Shown here one piece after another: positions 36,050-44,895 of a stretch of 64,000 nt of DNA. Each line of letters starts with the position of its first letter. Position 1 is the first letter of the stretch. The DNA comes from Pseudomonas haemolytica (GTDB lineage Bacteria > Pseudomonadota > Gammaproteobacteria > Pseudomonadales > Pseudomonadaceae), in assembly GCF_009659625.1 (NCBI RefSeq), contig NZ_VOIW01000001.1:1278990-1342989 (forward strand). The letters are read 5' to 3'. The notes below the pieces were generated by a model. The model searched no databases. It was not told where the DNA came from and saw nothing but the letters and a program-made list of their open reading frames with translations. A program made the translations under genes and the position numbers.

Positions 36050-36846
36050 TGGCTTTTGTCCTTGTTCAAGATGTTGGCGGCCCAGGTCAGCACCAGCACA
36101 AAGAAGAAATAGGAAATCACGACGGCACTGGTGAAGTGGCCGCTGCTGTTGCGCATGTTGTTGAGGTACACCTGCAGGGTTTCGTAGCGGGTGCCGACGA
36201 GGATGTTGGCGAACACGAACTCACCGAACAGGAACGAGAAGGACAGCAGCAGCGCCACCATCAGGCCCTTGCGCAGGTTGGGCAGCACCACCAGGATCGC
36301 GGCCTGCCAGGTGCTGGCACCGAGCAGTTGCGAGGCGTCCATCAGGTCGCGCAGGTTGATGGCTTGCAGGTTATTGGTGATCGCGCGGTACATGAACGGC
36401 AACGCCACGGTGAAATAGCAGCCGATCAGGATCCACGGCGTCCCCACCATCGCCAGCGGCCCGGAACCGTACAGTTGCAGCAAACCCACCGAGGACACCA
36501 CCGGCGGCACCGCAAAGGGCAGCAGGATCAGAATGTTCATAAGCGCATCGAGCTTGGGAAAGTGGTAATGCACCACGAACAGCAGCGGCAAGATCAACAC
36601 CACCGAAAGGATCAGCGCCCCCACGCACACCAGCAGCGATTGCCCGAATGCCATCAGAAAGCGCGGGTCGCTCCACAGCTGTACGTACCACTTCACGGTA
36701 AAACCGGCGGGCAGGATGGTGGCCGACCAACTGCTGGCAATCGAGTAGACAAAGGTGCCGATCAGCGGCAGCACCAGGATCAGGAACAACAGGGCTACCA
36801 CTATCCGATGGTAAAGGGCGGCTGGGCCGGCTTCAGCGCGAGACAT
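36046..36846 (-). CDS. ABC importer permease 2
   Basis: The product has 266 residues and six membrane segments. The binding-protein-dependent transport EAA-like loop is visible near LMDASQLLGASTWQAAILVV. It overlaps permease 1 by 14 bases and the ATPase by four. It resembles PhnV/PotC-type permeases. Confidence 0.88.
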   Translation of the reverse strand: MSRAEAGPAALYHRIVVALLFLILVLPLIGTFVYSIASSWSATILPAGFTVKWYVQLWSDPRFLMAFGQSLLVCVGALILSVVLILPLLFVVHYHFPKLDALMNILILLPFAVPPVVSSVGLLQLYGSGPLAMVGTPWILIGCYFTVALPFMYRAITNNLQAINLRDLMDASQLLGASTWQAAILVVLPNLRKGLMVALLLSFSFLFGEFVFANILVGTRYETLQVYLNNMRNSSGHFTSAVVISYFFFVLVLTWAANILNKDKSQ

Positions 36847-37669
36847 GGTAGCTCCTCTTGAGCAACAGTTGATGGACCACGGTGACCACGGTCATCAGCG
36901 CCACCAGTACCACGGCCAGGGCGCTGGCCAGGTTCGGGTCGAGGGACACGTCTCCGGAGACCAGGCCCGCAATGCGAATCGGCAGTACGTTGAAGTTGCC
37001 CGTGGTCAAGGCGTACACCGTGGCATAGGCGCCGAGGGCGTTGGCCAGCAGGATCACGAAGGTGCCGAGCAGGGCAGGGGTAAGCACCGGCAAGCCGATA
37101 TGCCGCCAGAACTGCCAGCCATTCGCGCCGAGCAGGGCGGCCGACTCACGCCAGTCTTCGCGCAATGCGTCAAAGGCCGGGTAGAGCAGCAACACGCCGA
37201 GGGGAATCTGGAAGTAGGTATAGAGGATGATCAAGCCGGTCTTCGAGTACAGGTTGAAGTCCTGAATGATCCCGGCCTGCTTGAGCATGATGGTGATGCT
37301 GCCGTTGAAGCCCAGCAGAATGATGAACGCGAAGGCCAGGGGCACGCCGGCGAAGTTGCTGGTCATGTTGGCAAAGGCCGTGACGAAGTTGCGCAGCGGC
37401 GAATCCACCCGGCGCAGGGAGTAGCTGCCCAGGGTGGCGATGATGATGCCGAAGATGCTGGAGTAGAAACTGATCTCCAGGCTGAACTGGATCGCCTGCA
37501 AGTAGAACTTTGAACTGAAGATCCGGGTGAAGTTTTCCAGCCCCCAACCGGCCTCTTCGGTTTGCAGGCTGTTGATCAGCACCCACACCAGTGGGGCGAT
37601 TTCGAACACGATAAAGAACAGCGTGAAAGGCACCAGGCAGAGCAGGGCCAACCATTTGCCGCGGCTCAT
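36833..37669 (-). CDS. ABC importer permease 1
   Basis: With the ATG at 37669 the product has 278 residues and six membrane segments, with the EAA-like loop at DWRESAALLGANGWQFWRHI. Its ATG overlaps the stop of the upstream hydrolase gene (ATGA). It resembles PhnU/PotB-type permeases and pairs with permease 2. Confidence 0.88.
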   Translation of the reverse strand: MSRGKWLALLCLVPFTLFFIVFEIAPLVWVLINSLQTEEAGWGLENFTRIFSSKFYLQAIQFSLEISFYSSIFGIIIATLGSYSLRRVDSPLRNFVTAFANMTSNFAGVPLAFAFIILLGFNGSITIMLKQAGIIQDFNLYSKTGLIILYTYFQIPLGVLLLYPAFDALREDWRESAALLGANGWQFWRHIGLPVLTPALLGTFVILLANALGAYATVYALTTGNFNVLPIRIAGLVSGDVSLDPNLASALAVVLVALMTVVTVVHQLLLKRSYHVSR

Positions 37670-38472
37670 TTCAACAGCTCCCGGCATACAGGTTTGTCGT
37701 GGGGCACGCCGAGCAGTTCGCACACCGTGCCGCATAGTTCGGTCTGTTTTGGCGCGGCGTTGCTATCCAGGCTGAATCCGTCGCCGAGCACAAACAGTGG
37801 TACTTCACGCTCTTGCGGCAACAGGCCGTTGTGAGAGCGGTCGTTGTTCATGCCGTGGTCGGCGGTGACCAGCACCTGATAGCCGGCGTCGAGCCAGCCT
37901 TGCAGGTAGTCGGCCAGGATGATGTCGGCCGAGCGTGCGCTGTTGCGGTATTGCGCGGTGTCGAGGCCGTGCTTGTGGCCGGCGTCGTCGATGTTCATCG
38001 GGTGCACCACCAGGAAATTCGGCGCGTGCTTGAGCCGTAGGCTTTCGGCATCGGCAAACAGGTGGGAGTCCGGGTAGTGGTCATTCCAGTAGAAATGCCC
38101 GTGCTGGATCGCCAGCGCCTTGTCGTCGGTGTGACGATCGCGGGCGGCGAGAAAGGGCGTGCGGTTATACAGCTCGCTGACCCAATGGTAAGCCGCCGCC
38201 GCAGTGGTCAAGCCGGCGTCGCGGGCGTAATGGAAAATGCTGCGCTGGTTGGACAGGCGCGAGACGTTGTTATGGACGATGCCGCTGTGAATCGGCGCTA
38301 CGCCGGTGAGGATGCATTCATACAACGGGCGGGACAGGGCGGGCAGTTCACATTCCAGTTTGTAGAGGGCTGCGCGTCCTGCGCCGACATAGGCCTGCAA
38401 GTGCCCCATGGCGTGCATCGCAACCTCGAAGTTCAGGCCGTCGAGTACGACAAGGATGACATTGTGGTTCAT
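37666..38472 (-). CDS. Alkaline-phosphatase-superfamily hydrolase (phosphodiesterase/phosphonoacetate hydrolase-like)
   Basis: The product has 268 residues. Metal and catalytic positions of the nucleotide pyrophosphatase/phosphodiesterase fold are visible: ILVVLDGLN, the nucleophile region LPALSRPLYECILTG with serine where many relatives have threonine, VVHPMNIDDAGHKHG, VTADHGMN and a final histidine in RSHNG. There is no signal peptide, so it acts in the cytoplasm on an imported compound. It lies inside an ABC import operon with ATGA coupling. Candidates are phosphonoacetate or phosphodiester hydrolysis; sequence alone does not decide. Confidence 0.8.
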   Translation of the reverse strand: MNHNVILVVLDGLNFEVAMHAMGHLQAYVGAGRAALYKLECELPALSRPLYECILTGVAPIHSGIVHNNVSRLSNQRSIFHYARDAGLTTAAAAYHWVSELYNRTPFLAARDRHTDDKALAIQHGHFYWNDHYPDSHLFADAESLRLKHAPNFLVVHPMNIDDAGHKHGLDTAQYRNSARSADIILADYLQGWLDAGYQVLVTADHGMNNDRSHNGLLPQEREVPLFVLGDGFSLDSNAAPKQTELCGTVCELLGVPHDKPVCRELLK

Positions 38473-38531
38473 GGGGGCTGGGGCTCCGCAACAGATGATT
38501 TAACTCGATTGTCCGCAAGAATTCGGACCAA

Positions 38532-38623
38532 GTGTGGGAGGGGGCTTGCTCCCGATTGCAGTGGGCCTGCCAATAAATGTGTTGAATGACACACCGCTAT
38601 CGGGAGCAAGCCCCCTCCCACAT
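38532..38623. repeat. REPIN within the organophosphorus operon
   Basis: GTGTGGGAGGGGGCTTGCTC and its inverse form the ends, with an inner GCAGTGGG/CACACCGC half-stem. It belongs to the GGGAGGGGGCTTGCTCCCG subclass, different from the elements at 6203, 7712 and 34251. It sits between the binding-protein gene and the hydrolase gene, where it may stabilise the upstream mRNA so that binding protein is made in excess. Confidence 0.88.
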
Positions 38624-38659
38624 TGGATCTCCACAGGGTCTCCAATGTGGGATAAACCC

Positions 38660-39736
38660 TTACTTCATTTCTACGATGACCTGCTCGTTCCACATTTGCG
38701 GCAGCTTCTTGGAGGTCGCTTCCCAGGCATCGGCATCCTTGATCGGCTGCGGGTTGGCCTTGGTGTATTGCTCGCCCGGGATCAGGTTCTTGGCGATATC
38801 CAGCGGCAGCTTCAGGTCGGTTTCAGCCCGGATCGGACGCGCATTACCCTTCGCCAGGTTCAACTGGCCGGCATCGCTGAAGATGTATTCGCGGGTCAGC
38901 TTGGCGGCGTTCGGGTGCTTGGCGTATTTGTTGATGATGGTGGTGTAGCCGGATTTCACCGAGCCGTCCGATGGGATCAGCACTACGTAGTCATCCGGGT
39001 TGGCCATCTTGGCTTTGTAGCTCAGGCCGTTGAAGTCCCAGACGATACCCACTTCGACTTCGCCTTTTTCCATGGTGGCGATGGTCGGGTTGGACAGCGA
39101 GAGGCGACCTTGCTGGGCAATCTTGGTGAAGAATTGTAGGCCCGGCGCGATGTTTTTCTCGTCGCCTTTGTTGGCGATGGCGGCGGCGAGTACCGCGTTG
39201 GAAGCCTGTGCGGCGGTGCTCACGTCACCCACCGACACTTTGTACTTGCCGGTCTGCAGGTCAGCCCAACTGGTAGGAACCTCGGAACCGTGCAGCAGCT
39301 TCTTGTTGACGATGAAGGCAATGGTGCCGGTGTAGGCCAGGGCCCAGTGACCGTCCTTGTCTTTTGCCCAGTCCGGCACCTGCGCCCAGGTGGAAGGTTT
39401 GTACGGCTGAGTGACTTCCTGCTTCACCGCGATGGGGCCGAAGGCTGCGCCCACGTCGCCGATGTCGGCGCTGGCGTTGTCTTTTTCGGCTTTGAACTTG
39501 GCGATTTCCTGGGCCGAGCTCATGTCGGTGTCGATGTGCTTGAGGCCATAAGTGTTGGCCAGGTCTTCCCAGGTGCCTTTCCAGTTGGCCCAGTCATCGG
39601 GCATGCCGACGCTGTTGACGGCGCCTTCCGCTTTCGCGGCGGCTTCCAGCGTTTTCAAATCGGTATCAGCAGCCATGGCGGCAGTGCACATGGCAATGGT
39701 CGAGCCTAACAGTGATGCCAGGAAAAGCTGTTTCAT
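38660..39736 (-). CDS. ABC importer periplasmic substrate-binding protein
   Basis: The product has 358 residues with a clear signal peptide (cleavage near AMA-AD) and AGGAG before the ATG. The body has the type II binding-protein pattern of the FbpA/PotD/PhnS cluster (VNSVGMPDDWANWKGTWED, WALAYTGTIAFIVNKK, VGIVWDFNG). It is the first gene of the operon, with a REPIN after it. The neighbouring hydrolase and HAD phosphatase suggest a phosphorus-containing ligand. Confidence 0.85.
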   Translation of the reverse strand: MKQLFLASLLGSTIAMCTAAMAADTDLKTLEAAAKAEGAVNSVGMPDDWANWKGTWEDLANTYGLKHIDTDMSSAQEIAKFKAEKDNASADIGDVGAAFGPIAVKQEVTQPYKPSTWAQVPDWAKDKDGHWALAYTGTIAFIVNKKLLHGSEVPTSWADLQTGKYKVSVGDVSTAAQASNAVLAAAIANKGDEKNIAPGLQFFTKIAQQGRLSLSNPTIATMEKGEVEVGIVWDFNGLSYKAKMANPDDYVVLIPSDGSVKSGYTTIINKYAKHPNAAKLTREYIFSDAGQLNLAKGNARPIRAETDLKLPLDIAKNLIPGEQYTKANPQPIKDADAWEATSKKLPQMWNEQVIVEMK

Positions 39737-39793
39737 CCGAAGCTCCTTTGGGCGTTTTCAACGCGGCGTTTTATACGAACGTTAGCGGTGGTT

Positions 39794-39805
39794 TGGTCTA
39801 GGTCA
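39794..39805. promoter_or_regulatory. Candidate GntR operator, site 1
   Basis: TGGTCTAGGTCA matches ten of twelve positions of the palindrome TGGTCTAGACCA. It lies 58 bases before the binding-protein gene. A second copy is beside the divergent regulator gene. Confidence 0.5.
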
Positions 39806-40061
39806 GCAATACCTGAGCCAATCTAGGCCCGATGGATGACAGTTTCATGTCGATGTCGTTTTCAAAGCGCTGATGTCGCTCAGCTCAGACTTAGCGTAGA
39901 CCATGCCCAAGTGCCCGCAGGCCCTGGACTTGGCCGATGTATTGCAGGGCGTGGTACGGGCCGTCGACACCTGCTGTCATGTGTCGGTCATCTGTAATGC
40001 CTAGGCTGGCAGGTAAGAGTAAAAACCCAGACATAGCGTGTTTTGTGCACCTGAACGGTGC

Positions 40062-40073
40062 TGGTCTAGTCCA
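40062..40073. promoter_or_regulatory. Candidate GntR operator, site 2
   Basis: TGGTCTAGTCCA matches eleven of twelve positions of TGGTCTAGACCA and extends to CTGGTCTAGTCCAG. It lies 14 bases before the GntR start. The GTCTAG core resembles HutC-subfamily GntR sites (GT-x-TA-x-AC). Confidence 0.5.
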
Positions 40074-40087
40074 GATAGGTAACGTTG

Positions 40088-40813
40088 ATGCGTGATGAGG
40101 CAATCAAGGCGGTAACCTCCATCGGCCTGGCGCTGCAAGAGCAGATCGACCACGGCCTGTTGCCGCCAGCCAGCAAACTGCCCGCCGAACGCAAGCTCAG
40201 CGAGTTGTTTGGTACCACTCGAATTACCGTGCGCGAAGCCTTGTTACAACTGGAGGCCCAAGGGCAGATCTATCGTGAAGAGCGCCGTGGCTGGTTCGTG
40301 TCGCCGCCGCGGTTGGCCTACAACCTGATGCAGCGCAGCCACTTTCACGCGATGGTCAGTGACCAGGGGCGTGTGGCCGCCACTGAAGTGATCAGCGCGC
40401 GATTGCAACCGGCGTCGGCGGCGGTGTGTGCGTGGTTGCAGTTGCCGGCGCTGTCCAGCGTGATCCAGATTTGCCGCAGCCGCAGGATCGACGGGCGCCT
40501 GGTGCTGTATGTGGAGCACTACCTGAACCCCGGGTATTTCCCGGGGATCCTGGCGTGTGATTTGAATCAGTCGATGACCGAGTTGTATGCGCGCAACTAC
40601 GACTTGCACTATGGGCGGGTGCGTTTCGAGATTGTGCCGACTTCACTGCCGGTGGAAGCTGCGGCGGCATTGCGTGTATCGGTGGGCAGCCCGGGCTTGC
40701 GCATCGCCCGGGTTAACTATGACCAGCACCAGCGCCTGATCGATTGTGACTTGGAGTTCTGGCGACATGATGCGATTCATGTTGGGGTGGATGTCATGGC
40801 GTCAGCGTCTTGA
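40088..40813 (+). CDS. GntR-family regulator with UTRA domain (PhnR/HutC-like)
   Basis: The product has 241 residues from ATG 40088. The winged helix is visible (KLPAERKLSELFGTTRITVR, EALLQLEAQGQIYREE), followed by a UTRA effector domain (VLYVEHYLNPGYFPGIL, LRIARVNYDQHQRLIDCDLE). It is divergent from the ABC/hydrolase operon and should control it in response to the imported compound. Its 3' end overlaps the convergent fpvF gene by 20 bases. Confidence 0.88.
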   Translation: MRDEAIKAVTSIGLALQEQIDHGLLPPASKLPAERKLSELFGTTRITVREALLQLEAQGQIYREERRGWFVSPPRLAYNLMQRSHFHAMVSDQGRVAATEVISARLQPASAAVCAWLQLPALSSVIQICRSRRIDGRLVLYVEHYLNPGYFPGILACDLNQSMTELYARNYDLHYGRVRFEIVPTSLPVEAAAALRVSVGSPGLRIARVNYDQHQRLIDCDLEFWRHDAIHVGVDVMASAS

Positions 40814-41756
40814 TCACCTGATCCACATTGGTTTCCAACTCTGTCACCGGGTCGGCACCGTCAACATTCAACACCAGCAGTCTGGAGTCGCCGGCAGTGA
40901 TAGCAGCCTTCACCGCCTCACTCGGTTGACGGTGATGCAGCACCACCGCCACGTCGTTGTCCTTCAACTCTGCGCTGAGTTTGTGCAACGCCTCAGGCGT
41001 CCAGTCGGCATCTGGCCGCGCATCGGTACTGAGCACTTCCAGGTTCAAGCTGCTGACCAGATAGGCAAAGTGGTCGCTCAAGCTGACCGCACTCAGGTTA
41101 TCAGCCTTGGCCAGTCGCGCTTCGCTGTCGGCGTTGAGCTTGAGCAGGCGTTGCTTGAGCGCGGCCAGGTTGGCGTCGATCTTCGGTTTGGCGCTCGGAG
41201 CCAGGCGGCTCAGGTCAGCGGCCATCACATCGGCCATGCGTCCCATATTGTTGCTCGATTGCCAGGGCTGGCTGTTCAAGCCGTCGGTGGCGCCAGGTTG
41301 CACGGCGATGCCTGGCAAGCCGCCGTCCACCGGGCGTGCGGCGTCCACTTCGATGATGCGGATATTGCTGCGCCGCGCCACCGGGTACAGCGGGTCATCG
41401 GCCCACAGCGAGCGCAGGCCGATGGCGGCGTCGGCGTCCAGCGCCAAGGTGTTCAGTGCCGCTGCGCCACGACCGGTGAAGTAGGAGACTTGCCGCGAGC
41501 CGGGCAGGTTGGCCGGGGCCGCACGTTCAAGTTGCACGTCTGTGCCTTTGAGCAGCACCTCGGCCAAGCCGTAGGTGATAGGCAGCGAGGCCAGGACCTT
41601 GACCGGTTTTATGGACTTGGCCTTGGTCAGCGCGGCATGTCCGAGGCCGTGGTTGGCCTTGAACTCCTTCGGATCGAAACCATCAACGGCAGCCAGCGCC
41701 GATGTACTGATCAAGCAAGCGATGGCCAAGGCCAGTGGGCGAAAGACGGGGCGCAT
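40794..41756 (-). CDS. fpvF: FpvF periplasmic binding protein (pyoverdine-iron release)
   Basis: The product has 320 residues with a signal peptide (LALAIACLISTSALAAV). It is a distant member of the ZnuA-like cluster A-I binding proteins (VKVLASLPITYGLAEVLL, AALKQRLLKLNAD). It is the last gene of the eight-gene operon; its ATG overlaps the permease stop (TAATG). In P. aeruginosa FpvF binds pyoverdine and works with FpvC during iron release in the periplasm. Confidence 0.85.
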   Translation of the reverse strand: MRPVFRPLALAIACLISTSALAAVDGFDPKEFKANHGLGHAALTKAKSIKPVKVLASLPITYGLAEVLLKGTDVQLERAAPANLPGSRQVSYFTGRGAAALNTLALDADAAIGLRSLWADDPLYPVARRSNIRIIEVDAARPVDGGLPGIAVQPGATDGLNSQPWQSSNNMGRMADVMAADLSRLAPSAKPKIDANLAALKQRLLKLNADSEARLAKADNLSAVSLSDHFAYLVSSLNLEVLSTDARPDADWTPEALHKLSAELKDNDVAVVLHHRQPSEAVKAAITAGDSRLLVLNVDGADPVTELETNVDQVIKTLTP

Positions 41757-42655
41757 TATCCAAGATTCCCTTTAAGGCTGGGCACAATACCGCGGGCGAT
41801 GGCGGCGAAGGCGAAGGCGATACCGGCGACCAGGATGATTGCGGCGCCAGACGGGATCGGCAGGTCGAAGATGATCGGCAGCAAAATGCCGCACAGGGTG
41901 CTGACGGTGGCGATCAGCACCGAGACCCAGAAGAACCCCTTGAGCGACTGGCTCAACAGGCGCGCCGCCGCGGCGGGAATCACCAGCAGCGCACCGACCA
42001 GGATCGCGCCGATGACCTTGACCGCCGCCACGGTGATCAACGTCACCAAGATCACGAACAGGTAGTCCAGGGTCTTCACCGCCACACCGCGTACCGCTGC
42101 CAATTGCGGGTTGAAGCTGGCGAGCATGATGCGGTTGTACAGCGGCAATGCCAGGGCCATTACCAGCGAGCCCACGATGGCCAATACCAGCAAGTCATTG
42201 CCGTTGACCGTCAGCACCGAGCCAAACAGCACGTTCTCGAGGATGTGCACATTGATCTTGCCGGCCAGGATCAGCAGCAGGCTGGCACCCAACGCCAGGG
42301 ACACCGACAGGAAAACGCCGATCAAGGTGTCTGGCGCCAGGCCGGTGCGGTTGCGCAGGTAGTTGAGCAGGATGCCGAACAGCAGGCAATAACCGAACAG
42401 GCTGCCATAGGGGCCGGTATAGGGTTCGCCCAGCAGGATGCCCACGGCCACGCCGGTCAGTGCAGCATGGCCGACCGCTTCGGAGAAAAACGCAAAGCGC
42501 TTGACCACCACCAGCGTGCCCAGGCCGCCAAGTACCGGGCCGATCAGCAGGCCGGCGAGCAGGGCGTTGACCACAAACCCATAGGCCAGGGCTTCCGGCA
42601 GGTAACCGGAAGAGGCCCAGCCCTGGACCATCAAGCGAAAGGCTTCATAACTCAT
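41756..42655 (-). CDS. fpvE: FpvE ABC-3 type permease
   Basis: With the ATG at 42655 (overlapping fpvD as ATGA) the product has 299 residues and eight or nine membrane segments of the ABC-3 metal-permease type (LGTLVVVKRFAFFSEAVGHA, then ALTGVAVGILLGEP). In P. aeruginosa FpvE with FpvD moves the ferrous iron freed from pyoverdine. Confidence 0.9.
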   Translation of the reverse strand: MSYEAFRLMVQGWASSGYLPEALAYGFVVNALLAGLLIGPVLGGLGTLVVVKRFAFFSEAVGHAALTGVAVGILLGEPYTGPYGSLFGYCLLFGILLNYLRNRTGLAPDTLIGVFLSVSLALGASLLLILAGKINVHILENVLFGSVLTVNGNDLLVLAIVGSLVMALALPLYNRIMLASFNPQLAAVRGVAVKTLDYLFVILVTLITVAAVKVIGAILVGALLVIPAAAARLLSQSLKGFFWVSVLIATVSTLCGILLPIIFDLPIPSGAAIILVAGIAFAFAAIARGIVPSLKGNLG

Positions 42656-43398
42656 TGCGCCGGGCTCCGAGGGTGGGTGGAGAACAGGGTCAGCAGGCGG
42701 TCCGGAGTCAGCGCCTCTTTCGGCGTGGCGTCGAACAGCACACGGCGGTTCAGGCCGGTGACGCGGTCGGCCAGGCGGCCAACGGCTTCCAGGTCGTGCT
42801 CGATCCACAGCACGGTGATCCCGGCCAGGCGCCAATCATTCAACAGTCGCTCGAACACCTGGATACCCGCTTCGTCGAGGGCCGACATCGGTTCATCCAG
42901 CACCAGCAATTGTGGCGCCGGAATCAGGCCCTGGGCCAGCAGCACGCGCTGGCGCTCGCCGCCAGACAACGCACCCATGCGGCGCTTGCGCTTGTCTTGC
43001 ATGCCAACGCGTTCAAGGGCATCGCCAATCGCCGCCGCGTAATGCCTGGACAGGCCGAGAAACGCCGGTCGCCGCTGGCACATGGCGGCCATGAAATCGT
43101 CGACGGTCATCGGCAATCCGCGGTCAAACTCCAACGCCTGGGGCACGTAACCGATGGTGCCGGGCGTGGTCGGCCACTCCAGGCTCAAGCGCCCCTGGTG
43201 AGGCGTCTGCCCGAGCAGGGTCTTGATCAGCGAGCTTTTGCCGCCGCCATTCGGGCCGACCAACGCATGGATGCTGCCCGGCTGTACCTGGAAACTCACG
43301 CCGTCGAGAATCACGGTGCGCCCGAGTGTCAGCGACACCTTGTCGAAGGCCAGGGTCGGGCCGACGCTGACTACGTTCAGTTGTTCCGCCGCCGTCAT
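42652..43398 (-). CDS. fpvD: FpvD ABC ATP-binding protein
   Basis: The product has 248 residues. Walker A is GPNGGGKSS, the signature LSGGERQRVLLAQ, Walker B LLVLDEPMS and the switch histidine IEHDLEA. It is of the ZnuC class and overlaps fpvC and fpvE by four bases each. Confidence 0.92.
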   Translation of the reverse strand: MTAAEQLNVVSVGPTLAFDKVSLTLGRTVILDGVSFQVQPGSIHALVGPNGGGKSSLIKTLLGQTPHQGRLSLEWPTTPGTIGYVPQALEFDRGLPMTVDDFMAAMCQRRPAFLGLSRHYAAAIGDALERVGMQDKRKRRMGALSGGERQRVLLAQGLIPAPQLLVLDEPMSALDEAGIQVFERLLNDWRLAGITVLWIEHDLEAVGRLADRVTGLNRRVLFDATPKEALTPDRLLTLFSTHPRSPAQ

Positions 43399-44315
43399 GC
43401 CCCCGACTCCTGAATCGCACGGACCACGGTGTTGAGGTTGCCGGTCATTTCCACTTCGTATTTTTCAGCGCTGTATTCGCCGTAGGAAATATGCGACAGC
43501 GGGTACAGCTTGACCCCGGATTCACGCTGGATGGTGTCGACGTAAGTGGAAGGGAAATCCATCTCCGAGAAGATTACCTTCACGTCCAGGGCGCGCAGCT
43601 CGTCGATGGTCTTCTTCAACTGGCTGGGGCTTGGCTCGATACCGTGGGCCGGCTCGACCACTGCGGTGACTTCCAGGCCGAACTCGCGCAGCAGGTAGTC
43701 GTAGGCTGCATGCACCGTGGCCACGCGCAAGTCCGGGTTGGGTGCACTGGTCAACTTGGCCAGGGCGTCGGCGCGCATCTGGCGCAGGCGCTTGCCGTAG
43801 GCGCGGGCGTTCTGGGTGTAGGCCTTGGCGTTGTCCGGGTCGAGCTTGCCCAGTTCGCGGGCGATGTTATTGACCTGGGCAATCGATGCACTGATCGACA
43901 GGAAGGTGTGCGGGTTGACTACCTTGCCCGCACCGCGCGCGGCATTGCCGGTGGCGGCCAGCAGCGGCACGTTGGCGTTGGCTTCGATCACCGGGATGTC
44001 CGGGCGCTCGCTGGTGGCGATCATGCGGTCGGCGAAGTCGTCATGGCCGACGCCGTTGAGCACGATCACGTCCAGGGTGCCGATGCGCTTGATGTCTTCG
44101 GCGCGTGGCTCGTAGGCGTGGGGGTTGAAGCCGGCCGGGATCAGCGGTACCACCTCGGCCTTGTCGCCGACGATATTGGCTACATAACTGTAATAAGGGT
44201 GCAGGGTGATGCCGATACGCAGGCGCTTGGCCGCCTCGGCATTCGCCAGTGGGGCGAGCATCAGGCTGAGGAAGCTGACCAGCAACAGGCGCAACAGGGG
44301 CGATGAAATAGACAT
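43395..44315 (-). CDS. fpvC: FpvC periplasmic metal-binding protein
   Basis: With the ATG at 44315 the product has 306 residues including a signal peptide (LVSFLSLMLAPLANAEA). Typical cluster A-I metal-ligand positions are visible: GITLHPYYSYV, NPHAYEPRAED, VVNPHTFLS and VVEPAHGIEPSPSQ. In P. aeruginosa FpvC chelates Fe2+ released from pyoverdine by the FpvG reductase. Confidence 0.9.
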   Translation of the reverse strand: MSISSPLLRLLLVSFLSLMLAPLANAEAAKRLRIGITLHPYYSYVANIVGDKAEVVPLIPAGFNPHAYEPRAEDIKRIGTLDVIVLNGVGHDDFADRMIATSERPDIPVIEANANVPLLAATGNAARGAGKVVNPHTFLSISASIAQVNNIARELGKLDPDNAKAYTQNARAYGKRLRQMRADALAKLTSAPNPDLRVATVHAAYDYLLREFGLEVTAVVEPAHGIEPSPSQLKKTIDELRALDVKVIFSEMDFPSTYVDTIQRESGVKLYPLSHISYGEYSAEKYEVEMTGNLNTVVRAIQESGA

Positions 44316-44334
44316 GGGCAATCGGTCTTCTCGT

Positions 44335-44895
44335 TCAGTGACGATGCTGGCGGGTGACGCCGGCATCGAATTGCGCGACCACTTGCTGCCAGCCGGCCGC
44401 GATCAGCCCCTGGTCAGTGAGGTCGGAAGGGGCGGCGAGGTTGGCGCTGCGATTGAGCCAGATATCCGGCTCGGTGCCCTGCACGCGCATCAGCAGCGAA
44501 CCGCTGGTGGCCGGTGCCTGGCTCAAGCCCAGGTAGGCGGCCGGTGCGAGCAACTGCCAGCGGTGGTCGCCTCGGCTGACCGAGCTGGCATCCTGGGCAA
44601 ACGGTGCGAAGCCTTCTTCAGCCAGTTGCTCAGGTGTGGGCAAGGCGCTTTGCTCCTGCTGCAGCAAGTGGATCTCGTCCAGGGTCACCCGCAGGTCGGC
44701 GTAGATGCCTTGCTCGGCAGCGCTCAAGTCGCGGCGGGCGTCCAACTGATGGCTCGGTACCGCCGCGACTTCCTGGGTTTCGCCGTGCAGGGCCACCACC
44801 GTGCCCGCCACCGCCAGGATGATCAGGCACAACAGCAGCACGTAGAGGGTTTCATGGCCAGCGCCAGCGGGGCGTACAACCTGTGTAGTACTCAT
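44335..44895 (-). CDS. fpvK: FpvK (DUF6162-like membrane-anchored protein)
   Basis: The product has 186 residues, with one N-terminal membrane helix (LYVLLLCLIILAVAGTVVA) and an extracytoplasmic domain. Position and size match P. aeruginosa FpvK. It overlaps fpvJ by four bases (ATGA). It is required with FpvGHJ for efficient iron release in the model species, but its own biochemistry is unknown. Confidence 0.78.
   Translation of the reverse strand: MSTTQVVRPAGAGHETLYVLLLCLIILAVAGTVVALHGETQEVAAVPSHQLDARRDLSAAEQGIYADLRVTLDEIHLLQQEQSALPTPEQLAEEGFAPFAQDASSVSRGDHRWQLLAPAAYLGLSQAPATSGSLLMRVQGTEPDIWLNRSANLAAPSDLTDQGLIAAGWQQVVAQFDAGVTRQHRH

Noticed and set aside
38660..39736. Ferric iron or putrescine binding protein.
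   Set aside because: The fold cluster includes these, but the hydrolase and HAD phosphatase in the same operon favour a phosphorus compound; kept as an open alternative, not the main call.
40794..44366. Reading the ABC genes as a zinc or manganese uptake system (ZnuABC-like).
   Set aside because: Two binding proteins with the FpvG, FpvH, FpvJ and FpvK genes in the same order as in P. aeruginosa make the pyoverdine-iron role more likely.
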